A stretch of DNA of 64,000 nt from contig CM034610.1 of the NCBI GenBank assembly GCA_020091685.1, forward strand, positions 8,290,948 to 8,354,947, read 5' to 3'. Source of the stretch: Lutjanus erythropterus (Eukaryota > Chordata > Actinopteri > Lutjaniformes > Lutjanidae). The notes below the pieces were generated by a model. That model was not told the origin of the DNA, made no database searches, and was given only the letters and a program-made list of their open reading frames with translations. The position numbers and the translations under genes are program-made. Shown here piece by piece: positions 40,294 to 55,200 of the stretch. The first letter of the stretch is position 1. The number at the start of each line of letters is the position of its first letter.

Positions 40294-43200
40294 CTGGAAA
40301 GGAGGAGAGGTCGCTTTCAGGAGCAGGGTTGAGTCGGTTTATGATTCTGCTGGTACGATCCGATGTACGAACCTAAACCCCTTTAATCTTACACTCACTG
40401 ACTGTACTGGCATTTGATTTAATGTGATTTTCTGTTAAGTAACAGAAAGATAAAAGGAGGTTTTTAGCGTTTTTAATCCTTTTACGATGTTTAGTGTAAG
40501 GGCTATATTTGCAATCGCATATGCAAAACACAGCTGGCCTCAAGACACCTCAATCATGGTTATATAATCCATTTATAATCCATATGTAACTCAATCATCC
40601 GCCACAAAAATGTCAGTTACCAACAACATAAACCACAATTTTCTGAACAGACACATCATAAAAAACTAACAAAAAAAAAATTTGCAATTTAAAACACAAA
40701 TCAGCCTTAACTTAACCTCAACTTAAATGGCCAGTATATAAATTATGCTGCTAGGGGTCTCTCACATTAAAACAATAATGATGTAGTTTGTGAAGTAGCG
40801 TGGGATCATGGGAGTTATCTTCATTATTAGACAGCCACCATAGCTGATGAAAATCTGTTTGACGTGACTCAGGCAGAAATCATGTTCATGGACAAGGCCT
40901 GAGTGTCTGTGATTTCCTGGAAATTATAGCAACTAGCTAGCGACGGCTTGGAGGAAAAGCACCATTACTCAAACAAGTTACGGATTTCTCTGCATTTGAA
41001 CATTATATATTATTCTTTTTTTTATTATTTTGCAACATAAAATGACTCACAACATGGCCGGCAAAGTGCTGATGTGCGTCAAGTGATTCTAAGTAAAGTG
41101 AGGGCATACAGAAGAGGCAGAGATAATAAGCTGTTACCTGCAATGAAAGATGTTGTTTTCTCCAAGTTGCAAATCACTTCCCTCTTTCCAAAGGTGGGGA
41201 GGTGAAAACTTAAACGTGTGCCTCGTCTCTATGACAACTGTAACCACATCTCTCGGAGCGCGCCGTGTGTAGTTGCTAGGCAAGTGTTCCAGGCTTGAGA
41301 AACCAGTCACCGATAAAAGCTATTAGCCGTCCATTCGTGCTCACACAAGAGACATGTGGACTCCACTCCTAATCACAGTGCCTCTATAGTCTCTTTCTTG
41401 TGACTAATTTTGCCCAGTTTAATTTCTGCTTTGTATTTAATTCACTCTCAGCCCTTCATCTGCTGTCTTGCAGGCTTTGTGTGGTCAAAACATTGATTGC
41501 CTCATTTCACTGCCACCTCTCTCTGTTTCTCTCTCACCTGTGTCCCTCCAGTTTCTTCCATCTTTTTCTCCCTTCTGTACAGTAGCAGGCAGCCTCTGCC
41601 TCAACCTGATCTTCATCCTTTTGTCTCTGTTGTTGCCCTCACGATTTAAAGAAACACTATAAAACTCTGCAAATAGACTTGTTTCAACCCCATGTGCACT
41701 GGCACAAACGTGCTAATGTCTTTGTGTATGTGTGTGTCTACTGCTTCACTCAAGTCCAAATCAATTAGACATCTGTGGTGCCTGAAGATGAAAAACATCC
41801 GTATTTGTATTTTTGATGCTTTTAGATTAATGAATTAATGCATTGTGTATCTGCAAAACCTTAATGGCTTTTTGATTGCATTTCCAACCTACGGCTTTTT
41901 TGAATTTTCCCAAAACAATTCTAGCTCAAGATACACTTACTCATACGTTTTTGGCCGAATTAAAAAGTCCTCCAAGGTCAGCAGAAGTTGTCATGGAGGA
42001 GCCGAAGTTCTTTTTACATTCTGAAATTACTGCAATTGCTGCAGTAAACCTTGGTTTACAGGTTGTATACAATTATCTAAATTTTAACAGTGCAGTTATT
42101 ATTTAGAAACTTCTGTACATCGAGTATTATATTGTATGTAAGAAAAGATATGTATTGATAGTTACCAATATGGTGCATCTTAATTTGCACGTAAATTACA
42201 CAGCATATTAACATTTTACCAGTGTTTACACACAGAGCCAAATGTTGCACACCTCACTCTGCTTACCAAGGGTGCAACGTGGGAAAATACCCACCTCTAT
42301 AAAGAGATGTCGTCAGAAGACAGCCAATGGGTTCTGAGCTTGTGAAAATACAGACTGGTCTGCCCTCGGGTCTATTGGCGCTAATTTGATGGATACACCT
42401 TCTCTGAGCTGAAAAATAGCACAAAGATGCGACAAAATGTAACACTGTATTTTTCAAAAAGCTGATACAAATTTTTGAAATTTACTCAGACGTTTTTTTT
42501 TATTGAATTTTCTCTTCTGTCCCAGCATTGACCCAGATGCTGTATCTTTGTGCCCCAAGCGATATATTTATTGTGCGCCGGCACATCAGGACAATTTCAA
42601 GCACTGCTTGTATGTGAAAGGGGTTGTTTGTAATCATGATCCCACAGTTATAACCCAACTCTGCAGTTCTCCTCAGCTATGCAGAGCTTTATGAAGACTT
42701 TCAGCTCATTGCTTTGGGTCACTCTCATTCTATCTTTGGCTACAACAGGCAGCTGTTATAATTGATCAAAAACCCACCATAGACTACTTGCCCAGCAACA
42801 AATGGCAACCAAACAAAGTCAACAGCTAGATGGTGAACACAGTGGAGCATTTATGTCCAAACTGTTCCACAAAGGACCGAGCGGCTGCAAGTTTTTGCTC
42901 CAACCAACCAACAGCACAGCTGACTCAACTAATCAGCTGTTTGAAGACTGAAATCAGTTGATTGAATGAGTGTAGCCTGCTGTGCTCCGTGTTGGTAGGA
43001 ATGAAAACCTGCAGCCACATGGTGGTTCATGGAATAGTTTGGACATGCCTGAGCTAAAGAGATATTTCTCTCAAGAAGTGGTGGAGACCAAATACAGAGC
43101 TAAAATTATGTGAATATGATATAATATAATAAATGCCAGGTGGACACAAACATAAGACCAAACTATGATAATGTTGCTCTGCATCTGCTGGATGTGTAAA

Positions 43201-46200
43201 TAAGCAGCAAGTCTAACCCTAACCATAACCCAGTTTAAAAGGTCATAATTCAAACTTGCAACCTTGGAAATAGACCTTTTTAAGTTTTAAAGGGCTCCAA
43301 ATAATAGATAGTTTTAATATTTAAGACAGCTGAGTGCTCTCCATCTGCTGGCATAGACCATGGAAAGGAAAGGATGAGCAAGCTGACTTTGCTTAAGATT
43401 GTTCATTAAAGTGTTTTTTTCCAGGTCAAGGTTTGTTGAAAGATGTACAGCAGCTTGCATTCTTCTTCTTCTTCTCCTTTCAATGCCACATTGCTACGGT
43501 AACAGCACAGCTATTGTAATTAGCTGTACCATCGTCTGCTCTCAGAAATGTGTAACATTTTGCATTCATGCTTGTGCAGTGCACATGGATTTTTGTGTGC
43601 ATGCTGATTGAACAAGGGATATGAACTGTACAGGCACTTCATCAAAGCATTGCTCTACAGTGCCACTACTGGTCAAAACGGTGCCTCTAATTTAAAACCT
43701 ATATGCTTATCACCAGCATATTTTTCTTGTTTTCTCTCCACCAAGATAGTTATATTTCCAGTGCTGTTTTTTGTCAGTAAGGTTACAGAAAAACTACTGG
43801 GTTGATTTTCATGAAACGTAGTGGATGGGTGTAGCACAGGCAAAGGAAGCATTTGGCCTTGGCGGAGGTCTGCACTCTCCAGGTACCCTTCTAGTTTTCT
43901 TAGGAATATGCTGTTAACTGTGATGTAAAACCGACAAAATCCTCAAGGACCTTCTTCACTGTGACTAACAGTACTTAAGTGATTCTTAGGGACCTCTGTC
44001 ACATCCTCAAACACACACAAAGAACACACTCCATGCAGCTGCAAGGGAGGAACATCGGGGGGGGAGAATTCTCCACACACAGACACACATGTCGCCTCCA
44101 CTCCCACAAGCCCCCTCACTGTGCCAGACAATCTCTCCCACACATTAGGCCACTTACTCGCCTCTCTGTGTGACCTGCACTAGAGATTTGCCGGCGCACA
44201 TTAGCAGACGCACTCAGACTAATACATGGTCACGAGCTGGACTTGTGTTACTAAATAGGTAAGATGGGGGGGCTAAAATTGCTACATGATGCCATTCTTT
44301 TTTGTGGTTACATATCATGTTTTTTTGGGGGGGTGGAGCTCTGACCAGAAAAAGGACTGTAGTACCAAACAGGAGCAGTAGTCCTAATGTAGTCCCTCTT
44401 TTTCAACAGTCTGTTCTGTTATCTGCAGGGTGCATATCGCATTTGCTTTTGAAAGTTTAGAGTGAAATTACTCAACAAGTATTAGATGGATCACCATTAA
44501 ATATAGTACAGGCTTTCAACTTTTTCCTGAGCATGAATTGTAATTTGGTGATCATCTATTTTTTTATCTAGAGCAGGTCAAAATTAAATTTGCCGTATAC
44601 TTTGGTTGATGACCAAATACTGTGAAAAATTGACTCAGCTCAGCTGCGTTGTGTGTTGCAAATTAGCAAGTGTTAGCATGCTAACGCCCTACAATAACAT
44701 GGTGACAGTGGTAAACATGATACCTGCTAAATATCCCCTTGTTAACATTGTCTTTGTGAGTATGTATGTGCACCACTGCGGCTACTTCAGCCCCACAAAG
44801 CCGTTAGCATGACTGAAGGCTTGCGTACACAGCAGGTGTCTGAGCAGCTGATATGCTTCTATTGGGGTGATATATATCAGGCAGAAAGTGCAAAGTTCTT
44901 CAAGTTGATGTGTTTGGAGCAGACAAACGTGAAAGGGTAATGATCTGAGTGCATCTGACAAAGGGCAAATTGTGATGGCTGGATAACTGGGTCAGAGCAT
45001 CTCCAAAGTGGCAGGTCAGTGGTTAGTAAAGTGGTCCAAGGAAGGACAACCGGTGACACGCTGACAGGGTCGTGGGCTCATTGATGCAGCTGGAAAGTGA
45101 AACCTAGTCTGTATGGTCAGATCCAACATTACAAGATACCAAGGTATTAAGAAATCCCGTTAGTATGATTTTTAAACGCTGCTCTTTCCATTAAACGGAC
45201 AGTAAGATGCTATATTGTAGTGTGCAGCACACCACCAGGGGTCAGTCTATGCGCTGCAGTGCAGCTGAGCTGAGAAACATGGCATCTGGGAGATACAGCC
45301 ATAGGACTAACTACTGAAAAATAAAGAAAGCTGCTTCTGTTTGGGATTATTTTGGATACAGTCCCAATGACAAAGATTAGCTAACAAGCACTACAGACTG
45401 CTGACTGGTCAGAGTCGTGATTTGTCATTAGCGAGCGTGAAAGAAGGCAACTGGCACACTAATTGCTGTCTGTGGTGGCAGAGAGTGATGGAGAATGCGT
45501 GCTGAGTGGAGGAAAAGGTGTGCAGTGAAGTTGTCAGTCTGGCAGTAAATGAGCATTGTAAATGCACAGTGTGGGCTTCAGTTTGACACTGAATTAAAGT
45601 TAATGTTAGCTGTGACAGAATATATACAGCTTCCTGTGTATGTAGTGCTCATGCTGACCCTGTCCATTACCGAAAGTGCCCACAGTGGGCGCAAGAGCAT
45701 CAGAATTGGACCATGGAGCGATGAAAGAAGGTGGCCTGGTGTTGGCAATGTGTTGACTTGGCCTTCACATTCCCAGATCTCAGTCTGATCAAGCATCTGT
45801 GGGATTTGCTGAAACAACAAGTCTGATCCATGGAAGTCCCATGCCACAATTTAGAGGATTTAAAGGATCTGTTGCGAACGTCTTGGTGCCAGATACCACA
45901 GGACACATTCAGAAGTCCTGTTTGGTTCATTACTCAATTGGTCAGAGCTGTTTTGGCGGCACGAGGAGGACCTGCCCAATATTACACCATCAGGCAGGTG
46001 GTTTTAATGTTGTGGCTGATCAGTAGAAACAATCACAGAATCCAAAAACAGTACACTGAATAAACCCCCATAAATAGTATTAAAGCTGGGCTTTCTATTA
46101 TAACTTCAAGCAGCAGTGTTGCAAATGTGTAAATAGGCTTTTTATTTCAACTGTTTGCCATGTGGACTTTATTTTGGCTCTTTATTTCACGCTTTGAAAT

Positions 46201-49200
46201 ACCCCCCCCCCCCCAGTTCATTCCACGGTGGGACAGTTAGACACACACATACACTTCTAATTCTCATTGGCAGAATTATTAGCAATGTTGATGAAGTAAC
46301 ATCACGGACCATTATCATGTGCTGTGCGTGTGGGATGGAGCCGTATCTTTGGGCAAGACAGAACAATGATGCTCTGACTTTCCAAAGGTCACTAACAGCT
46401 TTGGGTGAAATCACGTCGCTCCTCTCACCACTCTAACCTACCCTGCTGCTGTTCAGCTGCGGCTGACACTACAGTGTGTATACCCAGAGGACAGCAGAGA
46501 GAGTTCAGCAGTGACATGTATCTCAGGACATACTGTAGCTTCGTGGACAAAGCATATATTCATGACTATATTTGCTACACAGCAGAGCATAGCCGTGTTT
46601 TGTAATAAGACAGAGAAGGTAGTTATATAACACAAGTTGATCTTTGCTGTTACTGTAGTACATTTTAGAAGTCATTTTAATAATGGCTGTCTGTCTACGA
46701 ATCCCCACAGAGCTTCACGTCATGTACCAGTCAGACCCGACAGACCCCTGAGGTCATGTAGCACAGAACTCAGCAGTTAAAGTTGTTGATGCAGCTTTCA
46801 TTTTTGTGGTCCCAGCTGCTGATCCTGCATCAGATGTGCCCCAACATTAACATAATTGAAAACAGAGGTCATAAATATTCCATTTATCTTGTATATTTGA
46901 CCAGTTTTTGTATTCTTCTGTTACATTAGATTTATTTGTTATTACACTTAGCATGTCTATATATTTTCAATGGTCTTCTTTTGCCTGTGCACATTATTTT
47001 TCCAGAATGTGCTATTTAAAATTTAGCTTGATTGCGTACTTCTAGTCGTCACTGTAAAGGACAATGTATGGACTGGCATGTGTACTACCAGGTATAATGC
47101 TAACCACGTTCACCAACTTGATTTTTGCTAATTCATAAATAAGTTGCAAAAAAACAAAACACATAAAAAGTTAGAAAAGTTGTAAAAGTGATTAAAAAAA
47201 AGTTAAAGGAGAAATCTGTAATATATTCGTTCTAATAAATCATGAAATGACCATGATATGTCATAAGACGTTAAGGAAACATGCAAAGTTGAAATACTTT
47301 CAATTTCAATTCTGGTCTTTAACTTGTGTTTCACATGAATTAGAGTTCAAATTAATGCCAGAGGTTCGCCAAATAACTGTCTGTTTATGAGTTGAAATAA
47401 ATCAATAATAAAGTTTTTAAAGAAGGAGATGTTTATAACAGTTAAATTGAGCAGTATGTTAATGGAGTCTGGCAGACAGCAAGACAGAAAGTTACTGAAC
47501 TCCAACTCCAGAGTGTCTATTTTCAGAGAAGTAGGCTTTTGTTTTCAGGATAGGCTTAACTTTACATTGACATACAACTGTTAGAAACACAGTAGGATAC
47601 ATCATCACTTATTATAGTCAGATTACAATGTTGCACTCTTCTTGCATTCCTGCAGTATTCATGCAGCCTGCCTGAGCTTCCTCAAGTCTGGTGAGAAAGG
47701 GAGGAAACAACTCCCATCAACCACAGACTGTATATCAAATACGATTTCAGTCTGTTTAAAATCCAGCCTGTAGCTCCAAATTGCTGTTTGGACTGCAATA
47801 CTCATTTTTGGACATGTAACTGCATCCTGATGAGAACATAAATGTCTATATATTTCATGGCAATCCATCGAGCAATCTTTAAGATATGTCACTGAAAAAA
47901 ACATCTGCTCTGGGAACCATGAATGTCTACTAAAATCTCATGGGAAATCATCTAATAATTGTTGAGAAAATCCTTGCAGTTGTTGTTGAATTCTCACCAA
48001 AAGCTACTCCTTTTTTTTTTTTAGGAGAAAACCACTGCAGCATCCCTTGTTTTCTGAAACAAAGACACCTTCTTCAAGTCTTATTAGTGCTACCACACAC
48101 CATATAGAAAGTCTAACCTTTAAATGTTGTTATTACAATCATAGAACTGGTTCAACTTTTCAGCTGCTCCACTTACTTGTTTTGTTCAGTTATAAAATAG
48201 CAGTTTACCGTTAACTTGTCTGGCAAAATATCTTTTGAATAAGTGTGAATAAAGCAGAATGCAGGTGCTTCAACAGATGGCTCAATCAGACGGGCATTCT
48301 TCCAGCTCCAAATCAGAGCGGCATGCGACAGGTGGAGGTCTGTGTGCAGATAATGTTACAGCTAAACTTTTAAAAAACTATGCTCCTCTTCCTGAAATAA
48401 TAATCAAGCAACATGCAAAACAGTTGCATGCTTGTGATTTTCCTTCACTGCCATCACATGCAGTAACTATCTATAAAATGGTCATTCTCTACCACATAAC
48501 TGTCACCACATAACTACTCATATAAAAATTTTAACTGAAAAGATGACTCTGTATGGTTTACATTGAGATTTTATGTACTTATAAAAGGAATTGTTGTTTT
48601 ATTGAATTATATTACCACATAATGTAATTTATTTGAAAGAATAACATCAGAAAATTAGAACGAAGATCATCTTATGATTAATTATTCACAGTTTTGGCGA
48701 GAAGTTCTATTTTTTTTCCAGGACATAAGTGATACATTCCTAGGAAGTATGACTGTAATAAACCTTTAATACACTAATTTAGTCCATATACTGTAGTATT
48801 GTTAAAAAAACAGATATGGATTTTTAAAAAAAAGAGAGAAAGAAAACTAATAAAAATAAGGTGTAAATGCTGGCAGAACTTTTCAAAGCTCACTGGTTAC
48901 ATGTGGCAGTTCTGGCTGCATTGCAGTAGGTGCTTCATCATCTGTTGCCTGGCAGGGAAATGCACTCTACTGAGTGACCTCTTGTAGTTCTAACATGGTT
49001 TAAAATTCATTTTTCCAGGAATCAAATCAGAACTGACACCTCACATTCCCCTCTGCCTTAGTATCTTATCTTATATCTTATTATCTTTCTCCACCACCTT
49101 CACATTTCCTGCTCTAACCTTCTATCTAACTGCGCGGCTTCACTCTGCATTTATTCTCAGTTGTAGGATAATTGCAGCACTTTTAAGTGCTGTTCAATCA

Positions 49201-52200
49201 AATGGATCCTTTAATGTAGATTTCTCTGTCATTAAAACTCACTGACAGGATCCTGCTGTAGCTGTAGCTGCCCTGAATTCTACCTCTCATGAATAATTAA
49301 ACCTTTAGTGTTTTCATAATACATTGGAAGCCGCTGTCATCTCCCAGCTATACATTAGACCACAGAGTGAAAAAAAAAAAAACTCCTCCCCATGGGCCTC
49401 ATTTGTTCAAAGGTTATTCCAATTACCTGTTTGAGTAAATTATACAAACTTGTATCCCCAGCTGAAGTGTCTTGCTAAACATGACACATGATCTTAATAT
49501 TATCCTCTAATGAGGCTGGGAAGTGCGTAAGTGGATGGTCACCTAGATTTTTGTGCTTTTTTTGTGAACGTCTTGTGACGTCAAGTGTTCAGATCTTTTA
49601 CCTGGCAGCATCTCAGTGTGGTTTCCGTCTCTTCCACCCAACCACCACTGTAGGAATTAATCTAGGAAATCACAATAAACCAAAATACCAATAATAGGCC
49701 ATGGGGAAATATTTCTATTTGTACTGCAGATGAAATTATCTGCTATTTACTAACTAACTGCACCTTTACACTCTGTTCATAAAATTGAGCATATCTAAAA
49801 AAACTTTAAAAATGTACAAATAACTTGTGGAGTGTTCCGAAATATTTTGTTAATTTTCCTACATTTATAATTCCTTTCAGTGCGTCTTGTGCTTTTATTT
49901 AGTGAAATGTGATGAAAAAAACATGTTCAATTTTTGTACTTTTTTTTTTTAATTATTTGACTTATAATTCAAATGCACTGCATGTAATTTTTGCCACAAG
50001 GTGTTCCTCTCAAACAATGACAAAAGGAAAGGTTTGACAACATCATGATGTAGCTTGGGATCATGGGAGTTGTACTTATTACTGTTTAACAACCATCATA
50101 GCTGATGAAAATCTATCTGACATGACTTAGGTAGAGCTCACGCTCATGGTCATGGATATGTTTGACAAAACCGTTATATCATGTGTTTTCCTGGATGTTA
50201 CGACGACTAGCAGCCAGCTAGCAACAGCTAGAAGGAAAAGCACCATTATCTTGAATACAATTACAGATTTCTCAGCATTTGGGATCTCATAACTACACGT
50301 CAGAAAACTAACATAAGTCTTGTGTTTTTAGACATTTTAACATAGAACTGTTGCATGGTATATCTTTAAATATATATATTTTTTATCAGTTATTATGGTT
50401 TATTGATTTACATAACCTTTTAGTGTAGGTTGTATAGATTTTAGGAATATGAAACATTTGAGGATACTCTTCATCACAACAAGCATACATGTATGTATGT
50501 ATGTATGCATGTAAGTACCAATGTAGTCCCTGCCGGATTATTTCTGTTTCTGTAGTTCAGAGGGTTAACTCCATGAGCTTCGTATTTATTTTCAAGGTAA
50601 ACAATCTGAACATGGTGATGAGACCCTCATGCTTGTCAAGAGATCTTGAAATGTGAGCACCCGTTAAATTAACAGTGTGCTCACAATGTTATTTACCAAC
50701 ACTTACTAACCCCTGTGGCCTCACAGCCGGCAGTGAAAGGTCATTAACTTACATCACATCCCTCTCAAGCAGCGCTCTAAAGGTTTATTTATGCTCTCTT
50801 ATGATCTTACGTACATAACTTCTAGTTCAAGCGATGTAACCGTTATTGCCAGCATCCTCTGCCTTGGCCTGGTTGTGAAGCAATTCATCCACTAGAGGCA
50901 CAGCTCAGAGTGAAAAGAAGAAGAGTCAAAGGTTTCTGACAACAAACATGGTGATACTGGAGGAAGTTGTAATAATGTTCCTCTTAAGAAAGCGGCAAAA
51001 ACTGTGACCATGACATGTGAAAAAAGTGTTATGGGCAATGGTGGTCTGTGTAGCCATTACTTCGTTGTGTCCTGTAGTTGTCGCACCGCTCCACCGCTCC
51101 CACAATTACCGGTGACACTGCTCACTTTCGTCCATTTCGATAAATGACTCGCTCCTCTCTCACAGCATACACCCATGCACCGGTACAGACACACCCACCC
51201 ACACTCAGAGAGCGGAGGAGAGAGAGTTTCCGACCAGTACGGTAAAAAGAACAACAAATAAACAAAAATTGTAACCGGAGGTTCCCCGACTGTTTGCCCC
51301 GCCAAGCAAAAATATCGGCGTTTTTTAAATGAACCATGCGTGGTGAGGCGGGAAGCACGGGTAGCTCTGCGGCCGGTGCTAACCAAAATGAGAGCATCTC
51401 TCCCAGCCCCGACCACAGCGCTTGCCAAATCTCCTGCCCCGTTAGCGTCACAACAACTAGACCCAAACACACCTGTTCCAGCCCTCCCACCGAAGCACGC
51501 AGTAAAAAGCTGCAGACGGGTCACGGTGCCAGGATTTTAATTTTGGGTGGTTAAGGTTAACACTGTTTCCAACTGGTAATCTCACTTTAACAAAAATCAC
51601 TGGTGGATGGCGACTAGCACTTCCAGTTGATAATGACACAAAATCTTTTGAACAGTTTCAGTCGGCAGTTTATATTTATTTCAAATGGCACAGGATATGT
51701 CCTTATCTATGTTTTCACTATGGATCATGTAGATCAGTATATCAATTCATTAAGAAAACTGTCATTTTATTTCTTTTAATGCATTTTCATTTGATCTGAC
51801 TGGATTACTCTTTAAATTGATTGTAAGGAGAGAGAGAGAAACGAAGCGATCAGAATAATGGGTGAGCTACAATGACTTTTAACAGGAGAGAGAGCGTGGT
51901 GCGATGCGCTGTACATTCATAAACTTAACTATCTGTGCTGTGAAGGTCATCTGAAGACAATCAAGTCAAGCAGCAATGTTCAGCTCTACCTCCTGTATTG
52001 TCTACATTTTATAGACGTTCTAGTTTTGATGAAAAATGCATCTGCAGGTATAAAATAAAACGATAAGCTTTCCCGTTAGGCCTACCCATAACACTGCACC
52101 TGATGGATGAATGGATGGATAGATGCATAAATAAATAAATGAATGAATAATTGAATAAAAACAGTGTTCCATTGCTAAAATAAAAAAAATGTGAACACAA

Positions 52201-55200
52201 ATCAGTGTTAACTGTTTATTCAGGTCCAAATGCTCTGTAATCATGGTGAGGGGGTCCTTTGGCGAGAGGGTCCTGCAAGGACGATTCATAGTTGTCCTAA
52301 ATAAACTGCATTACCCAGGGAGCAATGAGGGGAAGATTGATACCTCATCCACCATATTGGCCAGTAGAAATACACTAGTAAACAGATACAGTGTGTATTG
52401 AGAGATGCAGACTTCACTACAAAGTCAGCTATTACATGTTGAACTCTGAACTGATTTTCATGAAATTTAGGTGTTAGAAATGTGAGAAATTGAATTGCAA
52501 TTAAATTCCATTACCGGGAGCAGGTCATAAATAATGCTTCAGCAGTATCTCCTAGTGCTTTTATTCACTGTAGAAATTCAGAATGGAACAATTATTTGCT
52601 TATACTGACTGATACACACACCAACACAAGTACTTATTTTTTCCAAGTTCAAGCACTGGTCTCATGGTCTCCTTCAGATGAGTGGTTCTTCCTCTTGATT
52701 ATTATGTTTGTCAGGGTCATGGACATTCTTTCTCCGTTTTGATTTAGTTTAATAATGTATTTTGCCATGTTTGCTTCATACTTGTAGTTGTGCTTGATTG
52801 TCTAGCCGCTTGTCCTTTAACTATATTTTTCCATTTCATACCCTCCACAAAGCTCTTGGGGAACTAGAGCAAAGAGAATATATATATATATGTATACGTG
52901 AAAAAGTACTCAGAACGACTCAGTGTACATTATTTCTGAAATTAAGTCTAGTTCAGTAGAAGTATTTAGAGATGAGGCAGAAAAAAGGTATATCAGTATA
53001 TAGCTAAGTATAATACTCAAAAAAGTACAAAGTACAGGTTTCCATCATACTGGTGTTTCCCTCAGTACTATTACTTGTGTGGATCTACGTTTTCTACATA
53101 ACAATATTCTCTGTTTTCATACAGTTTTTCAGTCAGTTTTCATTCAGTACACCAAAGGGCAGACTGTGCAGCAGTAGGGGTCTCTAAAGGATTCTAAGCA
53201 GGATTGGATGATGTGTTGAAATGAGAAAAGGTGGAAGATGCACCTGTCCGGTGTATATGTTGTGTATGAGGAAGTCTTTCTTTGATCTCAGGGTCCTAGT
53301 TTAGATCTATTTCTCTTATTTTCTCAAAACTAGGTCACGGTTTGCTAGCTCTCATTCTCCCACGGACTGACACACAACAACGGGTTCAAACTCAGTCCCT
53401 CTGTTCCCACTTAGTTTGTGTGTGTGTGTGTGGTGCTGGCTCTTTAGTGACTGCACTGCTTTTTTCAGAGGGTAGTTCAAGTATCATCTGAGTCTTTTTT
53501 GTAAGGACACAGGCAAAAGGGAATTACAGCACAATCAGCACTTAATGCAGATGTAATAGTCTGCTGCTTGAGTGTTTATGTGGGAGGCGTAAGGAGTGTG
53601 CCTCATAGTAAAAGGTAGTAAACACCTGACGCTAAAATGGGTCAATGAAATCTGTTTCTGGTTGAGGCACCTGAGTTCATTTCTCCAAACAATGCAGTCA
53701 TTTTTGAATTATTCAATTTGGACTGGTCTAAAGTTGCGTATTATCTTTCATTGACTTTTTTGGAAGCCTATTGAGATTATATGATTTTATCAAATTATCG
53801 TTCTACACTATACTGTTGTCTAAATCAGCGGCCTGTGCCCACAGAAAGTTACTCTGTGGCAACCAAATAATTAATGTAGGGCCCTCCTATGGCCACCAAG
53901 TTTTATCTCCATACTGCATGCCTTTGCCAGTATGTTGCAGTTCCACAAACATCCTGATCCCTTTGTGCCTTTCAGTACAACACTCTGTGAAAACAGCAAA
54001 CAGTACTCGTCACCAGCTGGCTACCGATGTGTCAGTATGTAATTACTAAGCCCACTCAAACTGCTAACACAATGTTTCAGATGAACCACAAAACACAAAA
54101 GATGGACTATGTGGAAAATAAAACTGCTGTGAAAATTTAGGAGTGAACAGGACAGAGGCTTCAGTCTGTACACTCAGTTCATTTCATCAGTATTTCTGTC
54201 CACTTTCTGAAAGCTTATGGATATGGACAAAATGCAGCAGTACCACCGGTGATTGGAGACACGGTGCATTCGATAGTTCAAGTCAGACACAACCACACAA
54301 CATGACAACAAGTTCACGTCATGGTCACAATGTTTTTCATGGCCACACAGACCACTACTGTAAACAACACTGCCTCTACTTTTGCCTCTTCCTCAAAAGG
54401 TACATTATTACTGCCTCCCCCAGTGCTGCTATGTGTGTTGTTGTCAGAAACTTTTGACTCTTCTTCTTCTTTGGGTTAACTTTTAACTCTGAACAGCACC
54501 CTCTAGTGGATGATTTGCTTACCATCCACATAAACAACACATGGAGGTGTGTCGGCAGTGAGTCAGCAAATTAGGCGACTAGCTTCACAACTAATAACTA
54601 GCTAACACCAGCTACACATAACAACAGACAGCGGTTAGCCTGCTTTAGCAACAAGTAAACTAGCTAACTGCTATCTGTCCATCATAACTACTATAGCTAA
54701 ATCACTTTGGTAGTGTATTCTGTTGTCAGACTGTCCTTTTAATGTTTAATGACATCTTTATGACAAGTGCAAATGGTACCACTTTAATTGAAGTCCAGGA
54801 AATTATTCATGACACCATTACAAAAGCATTTGACAGTGTAATAAAACTCAATAACACCTTTATGACAAGTTTAGAATGTACCACGTTACTTAAAGTCAAG
54901 GAAAATATTCATGACACACTTATAATGGTCTCATAACAGCTAATGTCAAAACCAATCACTTATGACAGTTTGATGTAACGTTAAAACATAAAGCTAAACG
55001 GTTGCTTGAAGTTTGATAAAGATCATGACATGTCATGGTTAATGTCAAGTTATAACAAATACATTTCAAAGAATGAAACCTTTGCATTAAAAGTGACACA
55101 ATTGACTTAATGACACTTAATGAATATTGTTTTTTCTTCAGCCCCGTCTGCTCAGTGTCCTCGTCCAAATTTTTATAGACATATAGACATGTGCGAGCCA

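Noticed and set aside
43211..43230. Telomere-like TAACCCTAACCATAACCC.
   Set aside because: Only about three imperfect units; too short to indicate an interstitial telomere.
51057..51524. 155-codon open frame on the minus strand and overlapping frames of 122 (minus) and 72 (plus) codons.
   Set aside because: Open in several frames at once because the block is GC-rich; the products are low-complexity and resemble no family, so not called as genes.
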